DNA of 64,000 nucleotides from Stereum hirsutum FP-91666 SS1. Taxonomy: Eukaryota > Basidiomycota > Agaricomycetes > Russulales > Stereaceae. Shown here one piece after another: positions 11,042 through 21,510 of this stretch. Location: assembly GCF_000264905.1 (NCBI RefSeq), contig NW_006763153.1, positions 145,982-209,981 of the forward strand. The letters are read 5' to 3'. Numbering within the stretch: position 1 is the first letter of the stretch; each line of letters begins with the position of its first letter. The position numbers and the translations under genes are program-made. The notes below the pieces were generated by a model. The model was not told the origin of the DNA and made no database searches. It saw nothing but the letters and a program-made list of their open reading frames with translations.

Positions 11042-11974
11042 CTACATCACAAGCTGGCACAACGATCTGGGCAGTCCTTTCCACGACTCCGAATAGTCGC
11101 CTCCTCTGATTTCCTCATCGGAGAGGGAGTTCCACCTCCACCCTTTCTTGAACCTTACCAACTTGCCCATTGTTCCATTGTGCTCCATATGACCACGCCG
11201 CACTTTATCCTTCAGATGCTCCAACCATAAACGCCCTATATCTTCCAATGATACTGATCTTCTGGATCCAGGTGGTGGAGAGCTCACAAGCGCGCTCATC
11301 GCTCGAATAAGGAGTGGCGATGGATCCATGAAAGTGGTCATATGGGTCATCAAGAGCGAGTCGAGCGATATTGTGTTTGGTGAGTTAGGGGTGATGGAAT
11401 GGAGCATGGGAAGTTCGATGAGTATGATGATACGTCGCATTGAAGGGTCGTTAGGATCGGAGTTGGGTGTGTTGCGGATTAGAGCGGCCATATCCGGGTC
11501 AAGATCGCTCCATGAGTCCAGCGTGCGGATGGCGGCATCGGTGATGGAGTAGGCCTTGGACGGAGGGCGTACAATGGCTGCAGACGGTCGCGGCTTCAGG
11601 ACGATGTGCAAGAAGTGATCTTTGAGGCCCATGGGGAGTCTTCTCAGTGCCGTGCACAGTCGAATGACTTCCAGAGACCGCCGAATATTAACGCTGTGAC
11701 ACACGGCAAATGCGTCGAGTAACTTCCCAGAAGTTTTGGTGTCATCGTCGAACGGTTGGCGGGCAAGGCACTCTTGTCTAAGACCGGCTGCATGAGATGG
11801 GATGAAGAAACAAGTAGATGTGAAACCGACGAACTTGTGTACACTCCAATGCTGACGTTGGCAGCCGACAGAGCAGTAGGTTAATGCTGAACAGCCTCCA
11901 CATCGTGACATGTTCCTGGAGATGACATGGCAGGATGCGCATTCAGCGTCTAAGTCGTACAACTTGGAGCTCAT
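11042..11974 (-). CDS. MYND zinc-finger protein
   Basis: Two exons (11835-11974, 11042-11777) give 291 residues. The N-terminus carries a complete MYND finger: CASCHVISRNMSRCGGCSAL, then YCSVGCQRQHWSVHKQEC. The last three residues are restored only by removing a 57-nt intron (AA|GTTCGT ... CGGTCTTAG), which confirms that join. MYND fingers bind zinc and mediate protein-protein contacts, often in transcription or methyltransferase proteins. The rest (about 60-291) has no SET domain that I can see; similar MYND-plus-unknown proteins are very common and expanded in Agaricomycetes. The start is the second ATG of the open frame, 14 codons before the first Cys. Function beyond the finger is unknown. 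Confidence 0.8.
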   Translation of the reverse strand: MSSKLYDLDAECASCHVISRNMSRCGGCSALTYCSVGCQRQHWSVHKFVGFTSTCFFIPSHAAGLRQECLARQPFDDDTKTSGKLLDAFAVCHSVNIRRSLEVIRLCTALRRLPMGLKDHFLHIVLKPRPSAAIVRPPSKAYSITDAAIRTLDSWSDLDPDMAALIRNTPNSDPNDPSMRRIIILIELPMLHSITPNSPNTISLDSLLMTHMTTFMDPSPLLIRAMSALVSSPPPGSRRSVSLEDIGRLWLEHLKDKVRRGHMEHNGTMGKLVRFKKGWRWNSLSDEEIRGGDYSESWKGLPRSLCQLVM

Positions 11975-12651
11975 CTGTAGCGTTGATGCTCGTGGAATAG
12001 GACAATATAACAGACGGTTGGTGAGCACAGAAGGTGGGCAATGATGGCCTTCAAATAAGGTAGACTGTCGACAAAGAAAGCTTTAGAAGCCATCATCGAA
12101 AAATGGCAAACATCACGGTTTAGGAGCGGCTCATTATCATCTCTTTCATCGTCAACCGGGCGTTGAGACGGCTTGCTTTGACTGGCCTGACGCTTTCCTC
12201 GTGGCAACCTGAAAGGCGCAGTAGGAGCTGATGATCGAATGTGACATGAATGGAGGCAAATGAAGTTTCAAAGAGAGGAAGAAAAGAACAGTCATACCAC
12301 TCTGATCATATACATGAGATCGCCTCAAGTTCGCAACGTGGCCAACGGACCTTCAAAAGGCATTTTGCGTTTGTGCTCACTTGCGGAAAAGAAAGGTAGA
12401 GGGAATCGAAAGATGCGTACGACAGCCATCTTTCGCAGTATAACTAGGATCAGATCGCTTCGAGATCACAAAGCTGCACGCCGGGCTTGCTCCAGCATTG
12501 TTGCAGTTTTTTCCCCTCGCTCGCTGTAGTCGGGGTATGCGATGTCCTCGGGAAGATATCTGAATACAATACGTGGATTGCTTCTCTGGCTCAATGGTGA
12601 ACTTGCACGAGATACGTCAACAAACAAAAGGACCACATAATCGAATTCATC
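11975..12651. other. Intergenic; short basic open frame
   Basis: A minus-strand frame at 11971-12207 starts MPRGKRQASQSKPSQRP and could be an alternative 5' exon of the MYND gene or chance. Nothing else is supported up to the stop of the F-box gene at 12652. Confidence 0.3.
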
Positions 12652-13997
12652 CTAGCCCCCCCAGCCCGTTACCGTGATCGTATCCTCTGACTGCGTGAAC
12701 ATGATCTTGTCTCGAGCCTCATGCATTAATGTATGGCTCTCGTTCCATGGCCCTTCACGATGCCGCTGCCAGCCCTCCACACAAGTCCCCCTGTCACAAT
12801 CGACGCGCAGTAAAAAAGTATCCCAGTGTGGCGCTGCCAAGCATCGTTGCCATGCCGACCTGATAGTCCTCGTTATCGTCTGAGTCACTTCTCGGAAGAC
12901 AGGTTGCTCTCCAGAGCGGGCGAGCACGGCGTTCCACCTATACGTGAGGTTATGCCACTCGAGATCGAATGTGTACCAGTCGTCGAAGACGTGCAGCCAT
13001 ACACGCCGCAGACTTTGCAGAGTCTCCAGCGTCTCGAAAGAGGGAGCATCCTATCAACACTCCGGTATCAATATAAGTAGATTGCAGTAAACATGAGAGG
13101 CTAGCTCACCGAGCCGATGGACGACACGTAGTTTCTATACGGCAACGTCAATGATAAAGACTCGGCCTCTGGAGCTGCACTTGCGAGCTCATGCCAGAAG
13201 AGCGGTCTGAGACCAATGGCTCCGTCAATATCGATGCCGATTGAGATGGTTTTAGGCCGCACACGGCGTAACGCCATGAGGACCTCAGACAGAGTGTCGT
13301 TGGTTGAGATCCAAGACGGCTGGCCAGCGTCGAACTGGTGTTCACGGAGAGATATGTGTTCTAGGGCGTGGTTGAGGGAAAGGGAAACGAATATCGCTAT
13401 GGGCCCAGCGAAAGATCGCAGATTGGGAAAGACGATGGTGCTGCTTAGCTCAGTCGCGAGAGCTGGAGATATAGCCTCAACAGAAAGGTGCCAGACGCTC
13501 TGGGCTTGTGGGGGTACAGGGCTGCACAAGATATTCAATTCGACGTGGCGAAGTATCGAACACTCCGCGTTTCTGGTCGATGGCTGTAAGGCTTCTGGGA
13601 AATCGACGAGACGTAGAACGGATAGCCCCGTCAAAGTACGAAGCATGCGGGCGAGTAAGTCTGAAAGAACGGCAGAGCGATCAGAGCTCGCCCGTGCGAA
13701 TTTATGCGCGTTGGGGTGGACAATCAGCTGTCGGATGCACTGAGCAAACTGGCGGCCCGGACCGAAGACCATGAAACGACAAAAAGATAGCGTGGTTTCG
13801 CCAGAACGACGGAGTACGACAGAGCGAACTAAGATCGGGATCGCGACGCGATTCAGCTGGCGACATACAAGTCGGATGTTGGGGATGGTGGTAAGATCTG
13901 CGGATTCGAGGATGAGAGCTAACACATCGAGGTTGAGAAGACTGTGAAGCTGAATGTGGCGTCGACGAGTGCTTTGTGTTAACGTCTGGACGCTCAT
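12652..13997 (-). CDS. F-box protein, LRR-like
   Basis: Two exons (13110-13997 and 12652-13050) join in phase across a 59-nt intron (TCG|GTGAGC ... TTGATAG|GAT) and give 428 residues. Residues about 17-60 (LHSLLNLDVLALILESADL then IPNIRLVCRQLNRVAIPIL) match the degenerate F-box of Agaricomycete families; the remainder has leucine-rich segments (HVELNIL, LRSFAGPIAIFVSLSL). It probably acts as a substrate adaptor of an SCF ubiquitin ligase; the target is unknown. The start is set at the ATG (13997) nearest the F-box; an upstream in-frame ATG at 14135 would add a stretch encoded by a tandem repeat and is less likely. A TTTAAATA motif lies about 55 nt upstream of the chosen ATG. Confidence 0.7.
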
Positions 13998-14080
13998 CGT
14001 GGAGCGGAGAGAGTGAGAGATCGTAAGGTGGGCGAAGCGTGCTGGTGATAGGGTATTTAAAAGGGAAAGTTCGTGGTGAA

Positions 14081-14158
14081 GGCCATTGTCCCGCATTTCA
14101 ATGTCGCACCAAAGAGGGAGGCCTTTGTCCTGCATTTCAATGTCGCACCAAAGAGGCA
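14081..14158. repeat. Two 39-bp tandem units
   Basis: The unit beginning GGCC(A/T)TTGTC and containing GCATTTCAATGTCGCACCAA occurs at 14081-14119 and 14120-14158 with a few differences. It lies just upstream of the F-box gene start. Confidence 0.8.
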
Positions 14159-14327
14159 GCTAAACAGGAGGAGATTGGCGAAGCGATCGTTGACAAAGAT
14201 GCCAGAAACGGATATGATTTGACGCTCGATCAGGAACAATTAGGCACGGAAGGCAGTGGCTCTCAGTTATGAAAGACGGGCGACAAAACAGATAAAGACG
14301 CATTTCTCCGGCAATTGGGCTAAGGAT

Positions 14328-14505
14328 TCGGGCGACGCGAGGCGAACCTCCGCTCAAAAGAGATGGATAATCCGGAAGCTGCTTCGCGGATTTTGTCGAA
14401 TGGATATTAAGCCAAAGGACTGTGGGGCAGGGGATGAAGCGATTCTGTCGCGGGGAGGATGAGATAACACGTGTAATCAGCAGACTGTCGCACAACCAGG
14501 ACAAG
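14328..14505. repeat. Direct repeat, left copy (LINE 3' tail?)
   Basis: About 160 bp starting TCGGGCGACGCGAGGCGAAC recurs at 16083-16240 at over 90% identity by eye; this copy has about 22 extra bases near 14440. The two copies flank the LINE coding relic, so they are most simply the 3' untranslated tails of two LINE copies inserted head to tail. Confidence 0.7.
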
Positions 14506-15945
14506 CAAATGGACGGCGACAGAACAGCCGGCTGTACCGGACGTGGAGCACGCCGACGACTGTGCCTTGTGGTCGACCGAACGACGTGACGCTCAACACC
14601 ATGTCATTTACTTCGAGGGTTAAGCTAGTCGGAAGGGCTTGACAGCCAGTGTGCCGAAGTCTGCAGCGATGGTGTTCGGGGCAATCCCGGCAGGAGAGAA
14701 CCTCACCGAGGATCCGTTCGTCATGTACGGCGACCCTATCCAATGGGTTGACAGATATAAGTACGTTGGAACAACTTTCTGCAGTACCCTCCGCGACATC
14801 TTCACCATCCACTATGACCTGAAAGCCTTGGCCGCTCAACGGATCGCGAACGTAACTCTTGCTGCGGAGTCCATGACAGGGGCTCTCCCTCCGAAAGAGC
14901 GTAGTATCGTTTACCTCGCACGGATCGACGTCACTATCATATCGGAATACGACGTCGCCGTCGACGTCTCTGAGGCCAACCTCAAGAAGGTGTGTCCAGG
15001 TGTGATACTTTCGCCGCCTGCTCCGTCTTCAACGACGGTGTTTGTGCCAGATTCCCTACTCCGAATCCGGTATCATGTCTATCCGTCATCGGCGCTTCCT
15101 CCTCGCTCTACGCACCCTACGCCACTTTGTGGCCCTCCCTGATACACGACTCGTTCACTCCGCGTACCTTGACTCGTTAGATCTAGCGAGAGTAGCTCTT
15201 CATCCTAGCTAGGTTGGGGATCTGGTGCCAATTGCTTTGCGACGTCTGGATCCACCAGTTCTGTTTGATGTTCGCAGGCCGGTCGCCGTGGAATAAAACG
15301 TCGACGAACTGCAAACGATAGTCGTCGACTCATGCAACTCCTAGGTGAAGACTAGAATAGAAGCCTCTCCCAAGACTTGGATGCTCCACGGTCGTGTTGA
15401 AATCTTCCGTAACAACAAAACGGACGCCTCGCCGATGCCATTCCGTGGGTATCTCCGCATCACCATTCCCTCCCACCGTTTCGCATTCACGCGCTTTCTA
15501 CTCTCCAACCAGTCTCGCCATCAAACGTTTACGTTGGCAGAACCACGAACGTCGCTATTACATTCCCAGACAGTGGCGGCTATGCTGTTTTTGGGCACCA
15601 AAGGGGCTGTATAATGTCGAGGACGAGATCCACGCCCTCTTCTACTGTGAATCTCACCCGCGATTGGTAGAGCTTCAGGCGGAGTGATGGGAACAAAGCG
15701 AGATGGTTTCCGTGAGGGGGAAATACTTGTTGGGGATTGAGGACGATCAGGAGAGAGTGCGAGAACTGATGCGGCGTCCCGAGTCGTACGGTCATATGGG
15801 ATGGTAGATTTTAACTTTATGAAGGTTTTTGAGGGGGTGGCGACGTACGAGCCGCCGGAGTACGTGCTCATTGCGGAAGACAGGGCAGAGGACGACGGTG
15901 ACTCAGATTGTGAGGAAGACCGTGTCTAGGCTTTATCGGCAGAGT
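14506..15945 (+). mobile_element. LINE relic: end of reverse transcriptase and C-terminal part
   Basis: At about 14545-14628 the frame gives VEHADDCALWSTERRDAQHH, where ADD matches the reverse-transcriptase catalytic box; a TAA follows. The next frame (14639-14995) carries VPKSAAMVFGAIPAGE and WVDRYKYVGTTF, the typical thumb-side motifs of non-LTR retrotransposons. Further on (15440-15690), with frame changes, come RFAFTRFLLSN, RLRWQNHERRYY and EDEIHALFYCESHPRLVEL, a C-terminal Cys/His-type region of the same polyprotein. Several stops and shifts show that it is dead. The 5' end is truncated next to the left direct repeat. Confidence 0.75.
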
Positions 15946-16082
15946 GCAGAGATTTTTTCATCAGGTCTTCGATGTTGGAGTCCGTGAGATGCGTGTACGT
16001 TTCAAAGCGGTAACGATATCGGTCCTTGAGGGCCCGTTTTGTACCCTGAATGGATTTGCTTTCCGACACTTGGGCAAAGTAC

Positions 16083-16240
16083 TCGGGCGACGCGAGGCGA
16101 ACCTCCGCTCAAAAGAGATGGATAACCCGGAAGCTGCTTCGCGGATTTTATCGAATGGATATTAAACCAACGGACTGTGGGGCAGGGGATAGGATGAGAT
16201 AACACGTGTAATCAGCAGACTGTCGTACAGCCAGGACAAC
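16083..16240. repeat. Direct repeat, right copy
   Basis: This is the second copy of the 14328-14505 repeat, placed directly after the C-terminal LINE coding relic, as expected for its 3' untranslated region. Confidence 0.7.
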
Positions 16241-16385
16241 GAGCAGGGCATAGCAATCGAGCTGAAGTCATATTGGAGAGATAGACGGTGACAACCACAG
16301 ATATCAGAGTGGGAGTTTATGGAAGTGGCGAATGATAATGCAGTCTATGCAGGGGTGTATTAAGAGGAAAAGAGGAAGAACTCAC

Positions 16386-16867
16386 CTCGGTCACACACTG
16401 AACGATCCTCGTCAACGCCAAAGTTTTCCGTATCTCCTTCCATCTCAGCGGAGCCTCATTCAATTCCACCGTCTGTACCTGAGCCATCCTGTCACTGATG
16501 CCCATGACATGGGTCCACGGGGCAGAGGGATATGTCCTACTCAAGTGGTGGGGCAGGCGACGAAGTCGTCCGTAAAGTCCGACGACTGTATCACACTTTT
16601 GCATGGGGGAAAGTGGTGGATTCAAGAGTGCGGGGGTGAATCAGTAAGCATTCTGATAGATGAGAGAAGAAATTGTAAACTCTCACTACATTGGTGCATG
16701 AGGGCGTCGACGTACAGGCACAGATCACGAGGCATGAAACCTCCTACTGAAAGTCTTCAAGTCATTGCTTGTTACGACCTTTCCAAAATGATGAGGAAGG
16801 AACTTGAATGGTGGAAACGTGCGATCGAGCTCGTCGAGGTCTGTTTGCTGCTCGTCGTCGATAGACA
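16386..16867 (-). pseudogene. Broken F-box/LRR-like fragment
   Basis: Three open stretches on the minus strand look like protein but do not join in one frame: one starting at an ATG at 16867 (acidic, DDEQQTDLDELDRTFPPF), one with DALMHQCSESLQFLLSSIRM, and one ending at a good GTGAGT donor (16385) with WTHVMGISDRMAQVQTVELN. The leucine pattern recalls LRR parts of Agaricomycete F-box proteins. Downstream of the donor the LINE debris begins, so the 3' part is probably lost by that insertion. This is an inference from pattern only. Confidence 0.3.
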
Positions 16868-18582
16868 TTGGGCATGAAGCTAGGCGAAGGTTCAAAAGAG
16901 GCGATGGTGCGCGTAGTGCTTAGTCAGCCGTTTCCACCAGTACATAATTATAAGTTATATGTATACGGACGCGAGAACGCCCGATCATTGCTCGCTGGTC
17001 TTCCCACCCACCAGGCAGTATAAGACTCGAACATGAACATAAATAGGCCAAGCTCGCATAAAGTATCTTCACAATAACTACTCGCACCTAGTTTGCGGAA
17101 GATCAGTTCCGGCTGGCACCCGCTGCTTCCTGCAACCCATGCTTGCTTGGATCGGTATCTTAGCACGTTTTGCCTGCAGTAGCATCCCGGGATTCTTGTC
17201 TTGGTCTCCATCCAAGTTTTTACCTGTGCTGTTATTGTCTCTTGTGCTTTGTATCGAGTTCGTGGACTGATGCCTTCGTCGCGCTTGCCTCGGAATTGCT
17301 TCTCACCGAACGTCCTCGTTCTTCATCTTACTCTTTGTGTGTGGCCATACTGGTCCGGAAGTGCGCAGATACCTGAGTATTGAATGGGGACACACCACTG
17401 GGATGCCTGTTCTATGTTGCCCTTTTTCTCGGCTTCATCTTTCAATCCAGTTCGTCCTCTGTAGTCCATCACTCAGCTTTTTGTACCGGTAGGCTCAGCG
17501 GGCGTCTCGCGCAGCTTTGGCAGACCTTTTATCACGCATAGATCTGAATACGAGCTCTGTACGTGTGCCCTATCCCGAAACTGCTCTACTCTCACCTGCA
17601 GCTATGGAGACAGACAAAAAACGAGGGAGCCGCTCTTGCGAGGACGAAGACTCTGTAGAGGGGATTCCGGAGTGCGAAAAGCTTACGAAGCCGCGCAAAG
17701 GGGAGGTAAGTTCTAACCTCGTTTAGGTATTCGCAAGTATGCTATTCATTCATTCAAGGTTATCTTCATGCACCCGAGAGTGCTGACCGTAAAAATCAGG
17801 TCTTACGCCATCAACTTCCAGTCGTGGTCGAGGTCGTCTGCGACTTGTGACCTTGTAAGCCTTGGCTATTCCATAAGAGCAGGCATTCTCGCCGAGCAAG
17901 AATAGTGCGCTCTTCTCCGCAATAAACTTTCGAATACAGCACTCGAGCGACTGACATTCACAACGGGCTCAGTACCTATGTAGCAGGTGCTCATTAATCT
18001 GCAGGTTCGTGATGAGGGATTCAGGAGACTTGATCATCCTCTTCCCTTGTACTCTGGACACTTCTTCTGTTACCCACTCCCGTTCTCTCGACTGCGAAGT
18101 TTTTCAGTGTAAAGGGCTTCAACCACCACGTGCACGATACACACTATACCACTTCTTCTCGCGGGTGCGGGTGGCACACGATTGAGCTTGGACGCCACAA
18201 GAGAATAAGGGCTGTGTGCCAGTCTTCATTCGTCTTGTCTTCGGGCAGGACTATAGCTAGTTCTTGCTCTCGTCAGGCTATACCCCCTTGCGAGGGTCTC
18301 TCGGGTGATAATCACTCAGGCTCGCCGGGTCGCTGGCGCCGTGTGTGACTGAAGGAAATAGCAAATTAAGGCGGTTGTGCTCCGGCGGGCACACCTGCTG
18401 TCGAGAGCGCTGAATCATATGAGGAGTAAATTCCGCCATATCAAGCATGAAATTACAGTAACACCAGTGGTAAATGACGGGACAAAGACAGGGCTATGCT
18501 GTCATGCAGGAGTTGCCCTCATTCATGAATCGAATCAACGTCTGTAACGTGTGAATGTATGTACAAGGGTTCTGCGTCTGGA
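16868..18582. other. Mostly unassigned; one weak two-exon ORF
   Basis: On the plus strand an ATG at 17604 opens a 34-codon exon (METDKKRGSRSCEDED...) ending at a GTAAGT donor; a CAG acceptor at 17799 allows 16 more codons to TGA at 17850. It is too short to trust. Nothing else is supported. Confidence 0.25.
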
Positions 18583-20110
18583 TCAACCAATGAAAAGAAG
18601 AACAGATTGCAAACTTCCTCTCAGCCAGTATGCAAGACCTAAAACTGCCGAGAGAAGCTGATGGGCGAAAAGAATCAGATTTAGTGGCAGTATGATTATA
18701 ATAGGATACTCGAGGGAGACTTTACCAAAGACGAATTCTGAACGACGAACGCAACAGCCGCAAGTATCATTACCCAACGCAAAATACCGTCTCCAACAGC
18801 GGGAGATTCCGTGGAGGGTTCAGAGCTAATATGAGCTGCGGCCTCCCCATGATGACTCCACAGGCAGATCGTACTTCTTCTGCCTACGTTAGAACTGGCC
18901 ACGACAATCCAAGATCGGCCGTTGGTCCAATGAGACTGTACACAGATTTAGAGTTAAATGTATACTTTCAGATCGGAGTGCTTACCGTGACTGTCTGTAT
19001 CATTCCCGGTCGATTCTGATGAAGCACATCCAGGAGGGATCCTTCGGCAGTAGTGTATACGTGAAAGTTGCCTTCGTCATCACCCCCAACAACGACATCT
19101 CCACATTCAGCAAAAGTGACCTGTTTTGAAGATTGCAATGGAGAATCCTTCGTACGGAAACTCCGCGTCCAACGACAAGTCGACATTGAGAAAAGGTCGA
19201 AACCATCCCAGGTATTGTCCATCAAGAACATATCCTTGCTATGGTCCACGGCAACACCTGCACTACTCCATAGACGTCAGCACTATTTAAACACCAGCGT
19301 GAAGAAAACACACGAACATGGCAGCTCGCCTTGTCGTCTGCCGAGATATAAGAGCTCCTGAGACGCCATCTAGGGTCAGACTGCATGAATGTGTAGTCAG
19401 TCGTAGCTTAATTGTGAAATAGGTGATACTTACACGGTCCCGCAGCGCGAACCAAAGACTACGAGCCGGTCTCGGGTGCTGCTGAAGCTCACTGTCTTCG
19501 GGACGATGTCCAATTGTTTCGAGAAGAGGGAGGTCATATGAGCTGCGGCATCCACAACCCAAAGCTGAAGGATTCCGCCCAAGGTACAGAGAGCAACAAT
19601 ACATCCACCGGTAGCGTCCTTTACTGTTGTCAGACCGGTAATCTCCTCCCCCTGTCCGATCTTCATGATAACTACTTCCTCGACAACGTCTACGGCGCCA
19701 CGCTAGGGTGGTATATTGAATAAAAGAGGAAACTTCAAGTGATGTAAAACACTCACACCATCCGTTCTAAGCCAGATCCCCACAAACCCGGATGTCGTCC
19801 CAAATATCAAGAGGTCATTGTCGCTTTCGCCCAAAGTGACCCAAGTCAGAGCGGAGATGGCGCCACGCGTGGCCGGACCCAGATGAGGGATGGGAATCGT
19901 TGTTCCTTCAGGCAACGACCAGAGCCTTATGCCATCAAGAGCTTTTCATACTTATGAGAGACTATCGGCGTTTCATGAGTAGATATACTTACCACCACTA
20001 GCAAGCACACCGTGCTCTGAGATAGCTAACACCGTCACTGCGTCATGGTGGCCTTTCATCTTGCAGACCAGCTTATACCTCGACGAGCGCAATCTTAGGC
20101 TGAGATTCAT
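18583..20110 (-). CDS. WD40-repeat protein with C-terminal membrane segments
   Basis: Seven exons (19993-20110, 19757-19941, 19434-19702, 19318-19380, 18986-19262, 18726-18935, 18583-18657) join with GT..AG introns of 50-68 nt into 398 residues without a break. WD-like blades are visible: KGHHDAVTVLAISEHGVLASGG, DGIRLWSLPEG, SALTWVTLGESDNDLLIFGT and VGIWLRTDG, LCTLGGILQLWVVD, and VTFAECGDVVVGGDDEGNFH with VYTT. The C-terminus is hydrophobic (ILRWVMILAAVAFVVQN, then LLSAVLGLAYWLRGSL), so the propeller is probably tethered to a membrane by one or two helices. WD40 propellers scaffold protein complexes; the partner is unknown. Similar WD40-membrane proteins occur as lineage-specific families in mushrooms. 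The start at 20110 precedes the first blade by about 15 residues; an earlier ATG is possible. Confidence 0.8.
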
Positions 20111-21386
20111 GAAGGGAAGGATAGAGCGAAGGTACGACAACATATGGAGCGGCGCAACAAGGATGAGGAACGTAGAACAGGAGAGGAGAGGGTGGGCGCC
20201 CGTAGTCGTCGTGAAAGACCGAGTTTCCTTTGTTCTTGCTTTGTTCACCGTAAGGAGTAGGAGGGGAATGGCAATGACCTCAACAATTTGAATGAAGAGC
20301 AGCAAAACCATTTCCTTCGGTGTTTCTTAGTAGTACTACAGCTCCGCTGAGCGTGGCAGACCATTATTCGACGTTGACGCGACCAAGCCAGTAATGCAGC
20401 GGTGTCAGAGAGGTGTGCGCGCGCCTGTGGCAATATAATCGTGGACCATGTGATGACAAAGAATCGCGTCGAAGGTTGGAACTCCGTACGCTCCCGACTA
20501 ATGGGATGCTAATTAACGCTAATTCTCGCTCACGAGCTCTGATGTTTTCGCCCTCCTCACCCTATTGCGACCTATTCCTGCGGTAGCCCCGTCATGCGTG
20601 CACACATATCATATGGGGCTCAAAGTAATTCTATTGACAATGAAAATTCTAAATACATGATACAGTCAAGGGCATGGGCAAGGCCTACTACTACTACAGT
20701 CATAAAGTAGCTAGGCACATCGCCAGACGACCGACGTCATCGTTCGTGCACGGCAGACACCTACAGAACGATTGGCAAGCAAGTTAGTGATGGAAATATA
20801 CACATAATGAAGCTAGCGAAAGAAACACAACTCATTGACAAGGACCACGCCGCATGCAAAGGGTCTACGAGCATCCACACCGACGGCGGGGCCATGACCG
20901 TGCGTCGGCAAAGGGACCATGGTCGCGAGAGGGTAGTGGTGGTGCGAGTTTTGCGGGTCCGTATGACAGATGGTGCGTAAGGGGCAAAGGGTCACGGTAG
21001 AATGAATCGAGTGGGGCTACGATGTTTCTGTGTCAAGTTAGATGCGGTAGAGCAGTAAGACGAAGCAAAGAGCTTACAACGATACACGATACTGACCGAA
21101 ATCATATCAGTGGGACTAGTGAGTGGCGAAGGTCGGATCTGCGGCACCTGGCGCTCAGCACTTCTCAAGAAAGAAAGAAGGAAGAGTTTATGCACAACAC
21201 GACTCACCTCGGATGCCTATAATTCTCTGCGATTGTACCGCGCTATCCTTTGCTCGCTATATTGTGTCTATACGTGCGTCATGCACATTGTCATACAATC
21301 TGCAAACAATACTGATCCAAAACATGTGAGGCTGACAATGCAAGTACGTACCTTTGAGACAATTTGTGCAGGACGGCGTATAGGGC
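20111..21386. other. Intergenic, nothing firm
   Basis: Promoter side of the WD40 gene and unassigned sequence. No frame shows domain-like content. Confidence 0.35.
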
Positions 21387-21510
21387 TCATGTGAGGGCGT
21401 CGACGAAGTAGGCGATCCAAAGGTGATCGCGTTGGACGGCGAGCATCGTCAGCCAGACATCTTCGGGATAGTCGATGTTGAAGGACGAGGCCACGGATTC
21501 ATCAAGTCAG
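21387..21510 (-). CDS. Probable terminal exon of an unrecognised gene
   Basis: The minus strand reads LDESVASSFNIDYPEDVWLT and MLAVQRDHLWIAYFVDALT before TGA at 21387. The composition is protein-like. A GTATGTG donor lies about 25 nt upstream, but no AG acceptor precedes the open part, so I could not connect it to the frames at 21540-21980. A damaged gene is possible. Confidence 0.3.
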
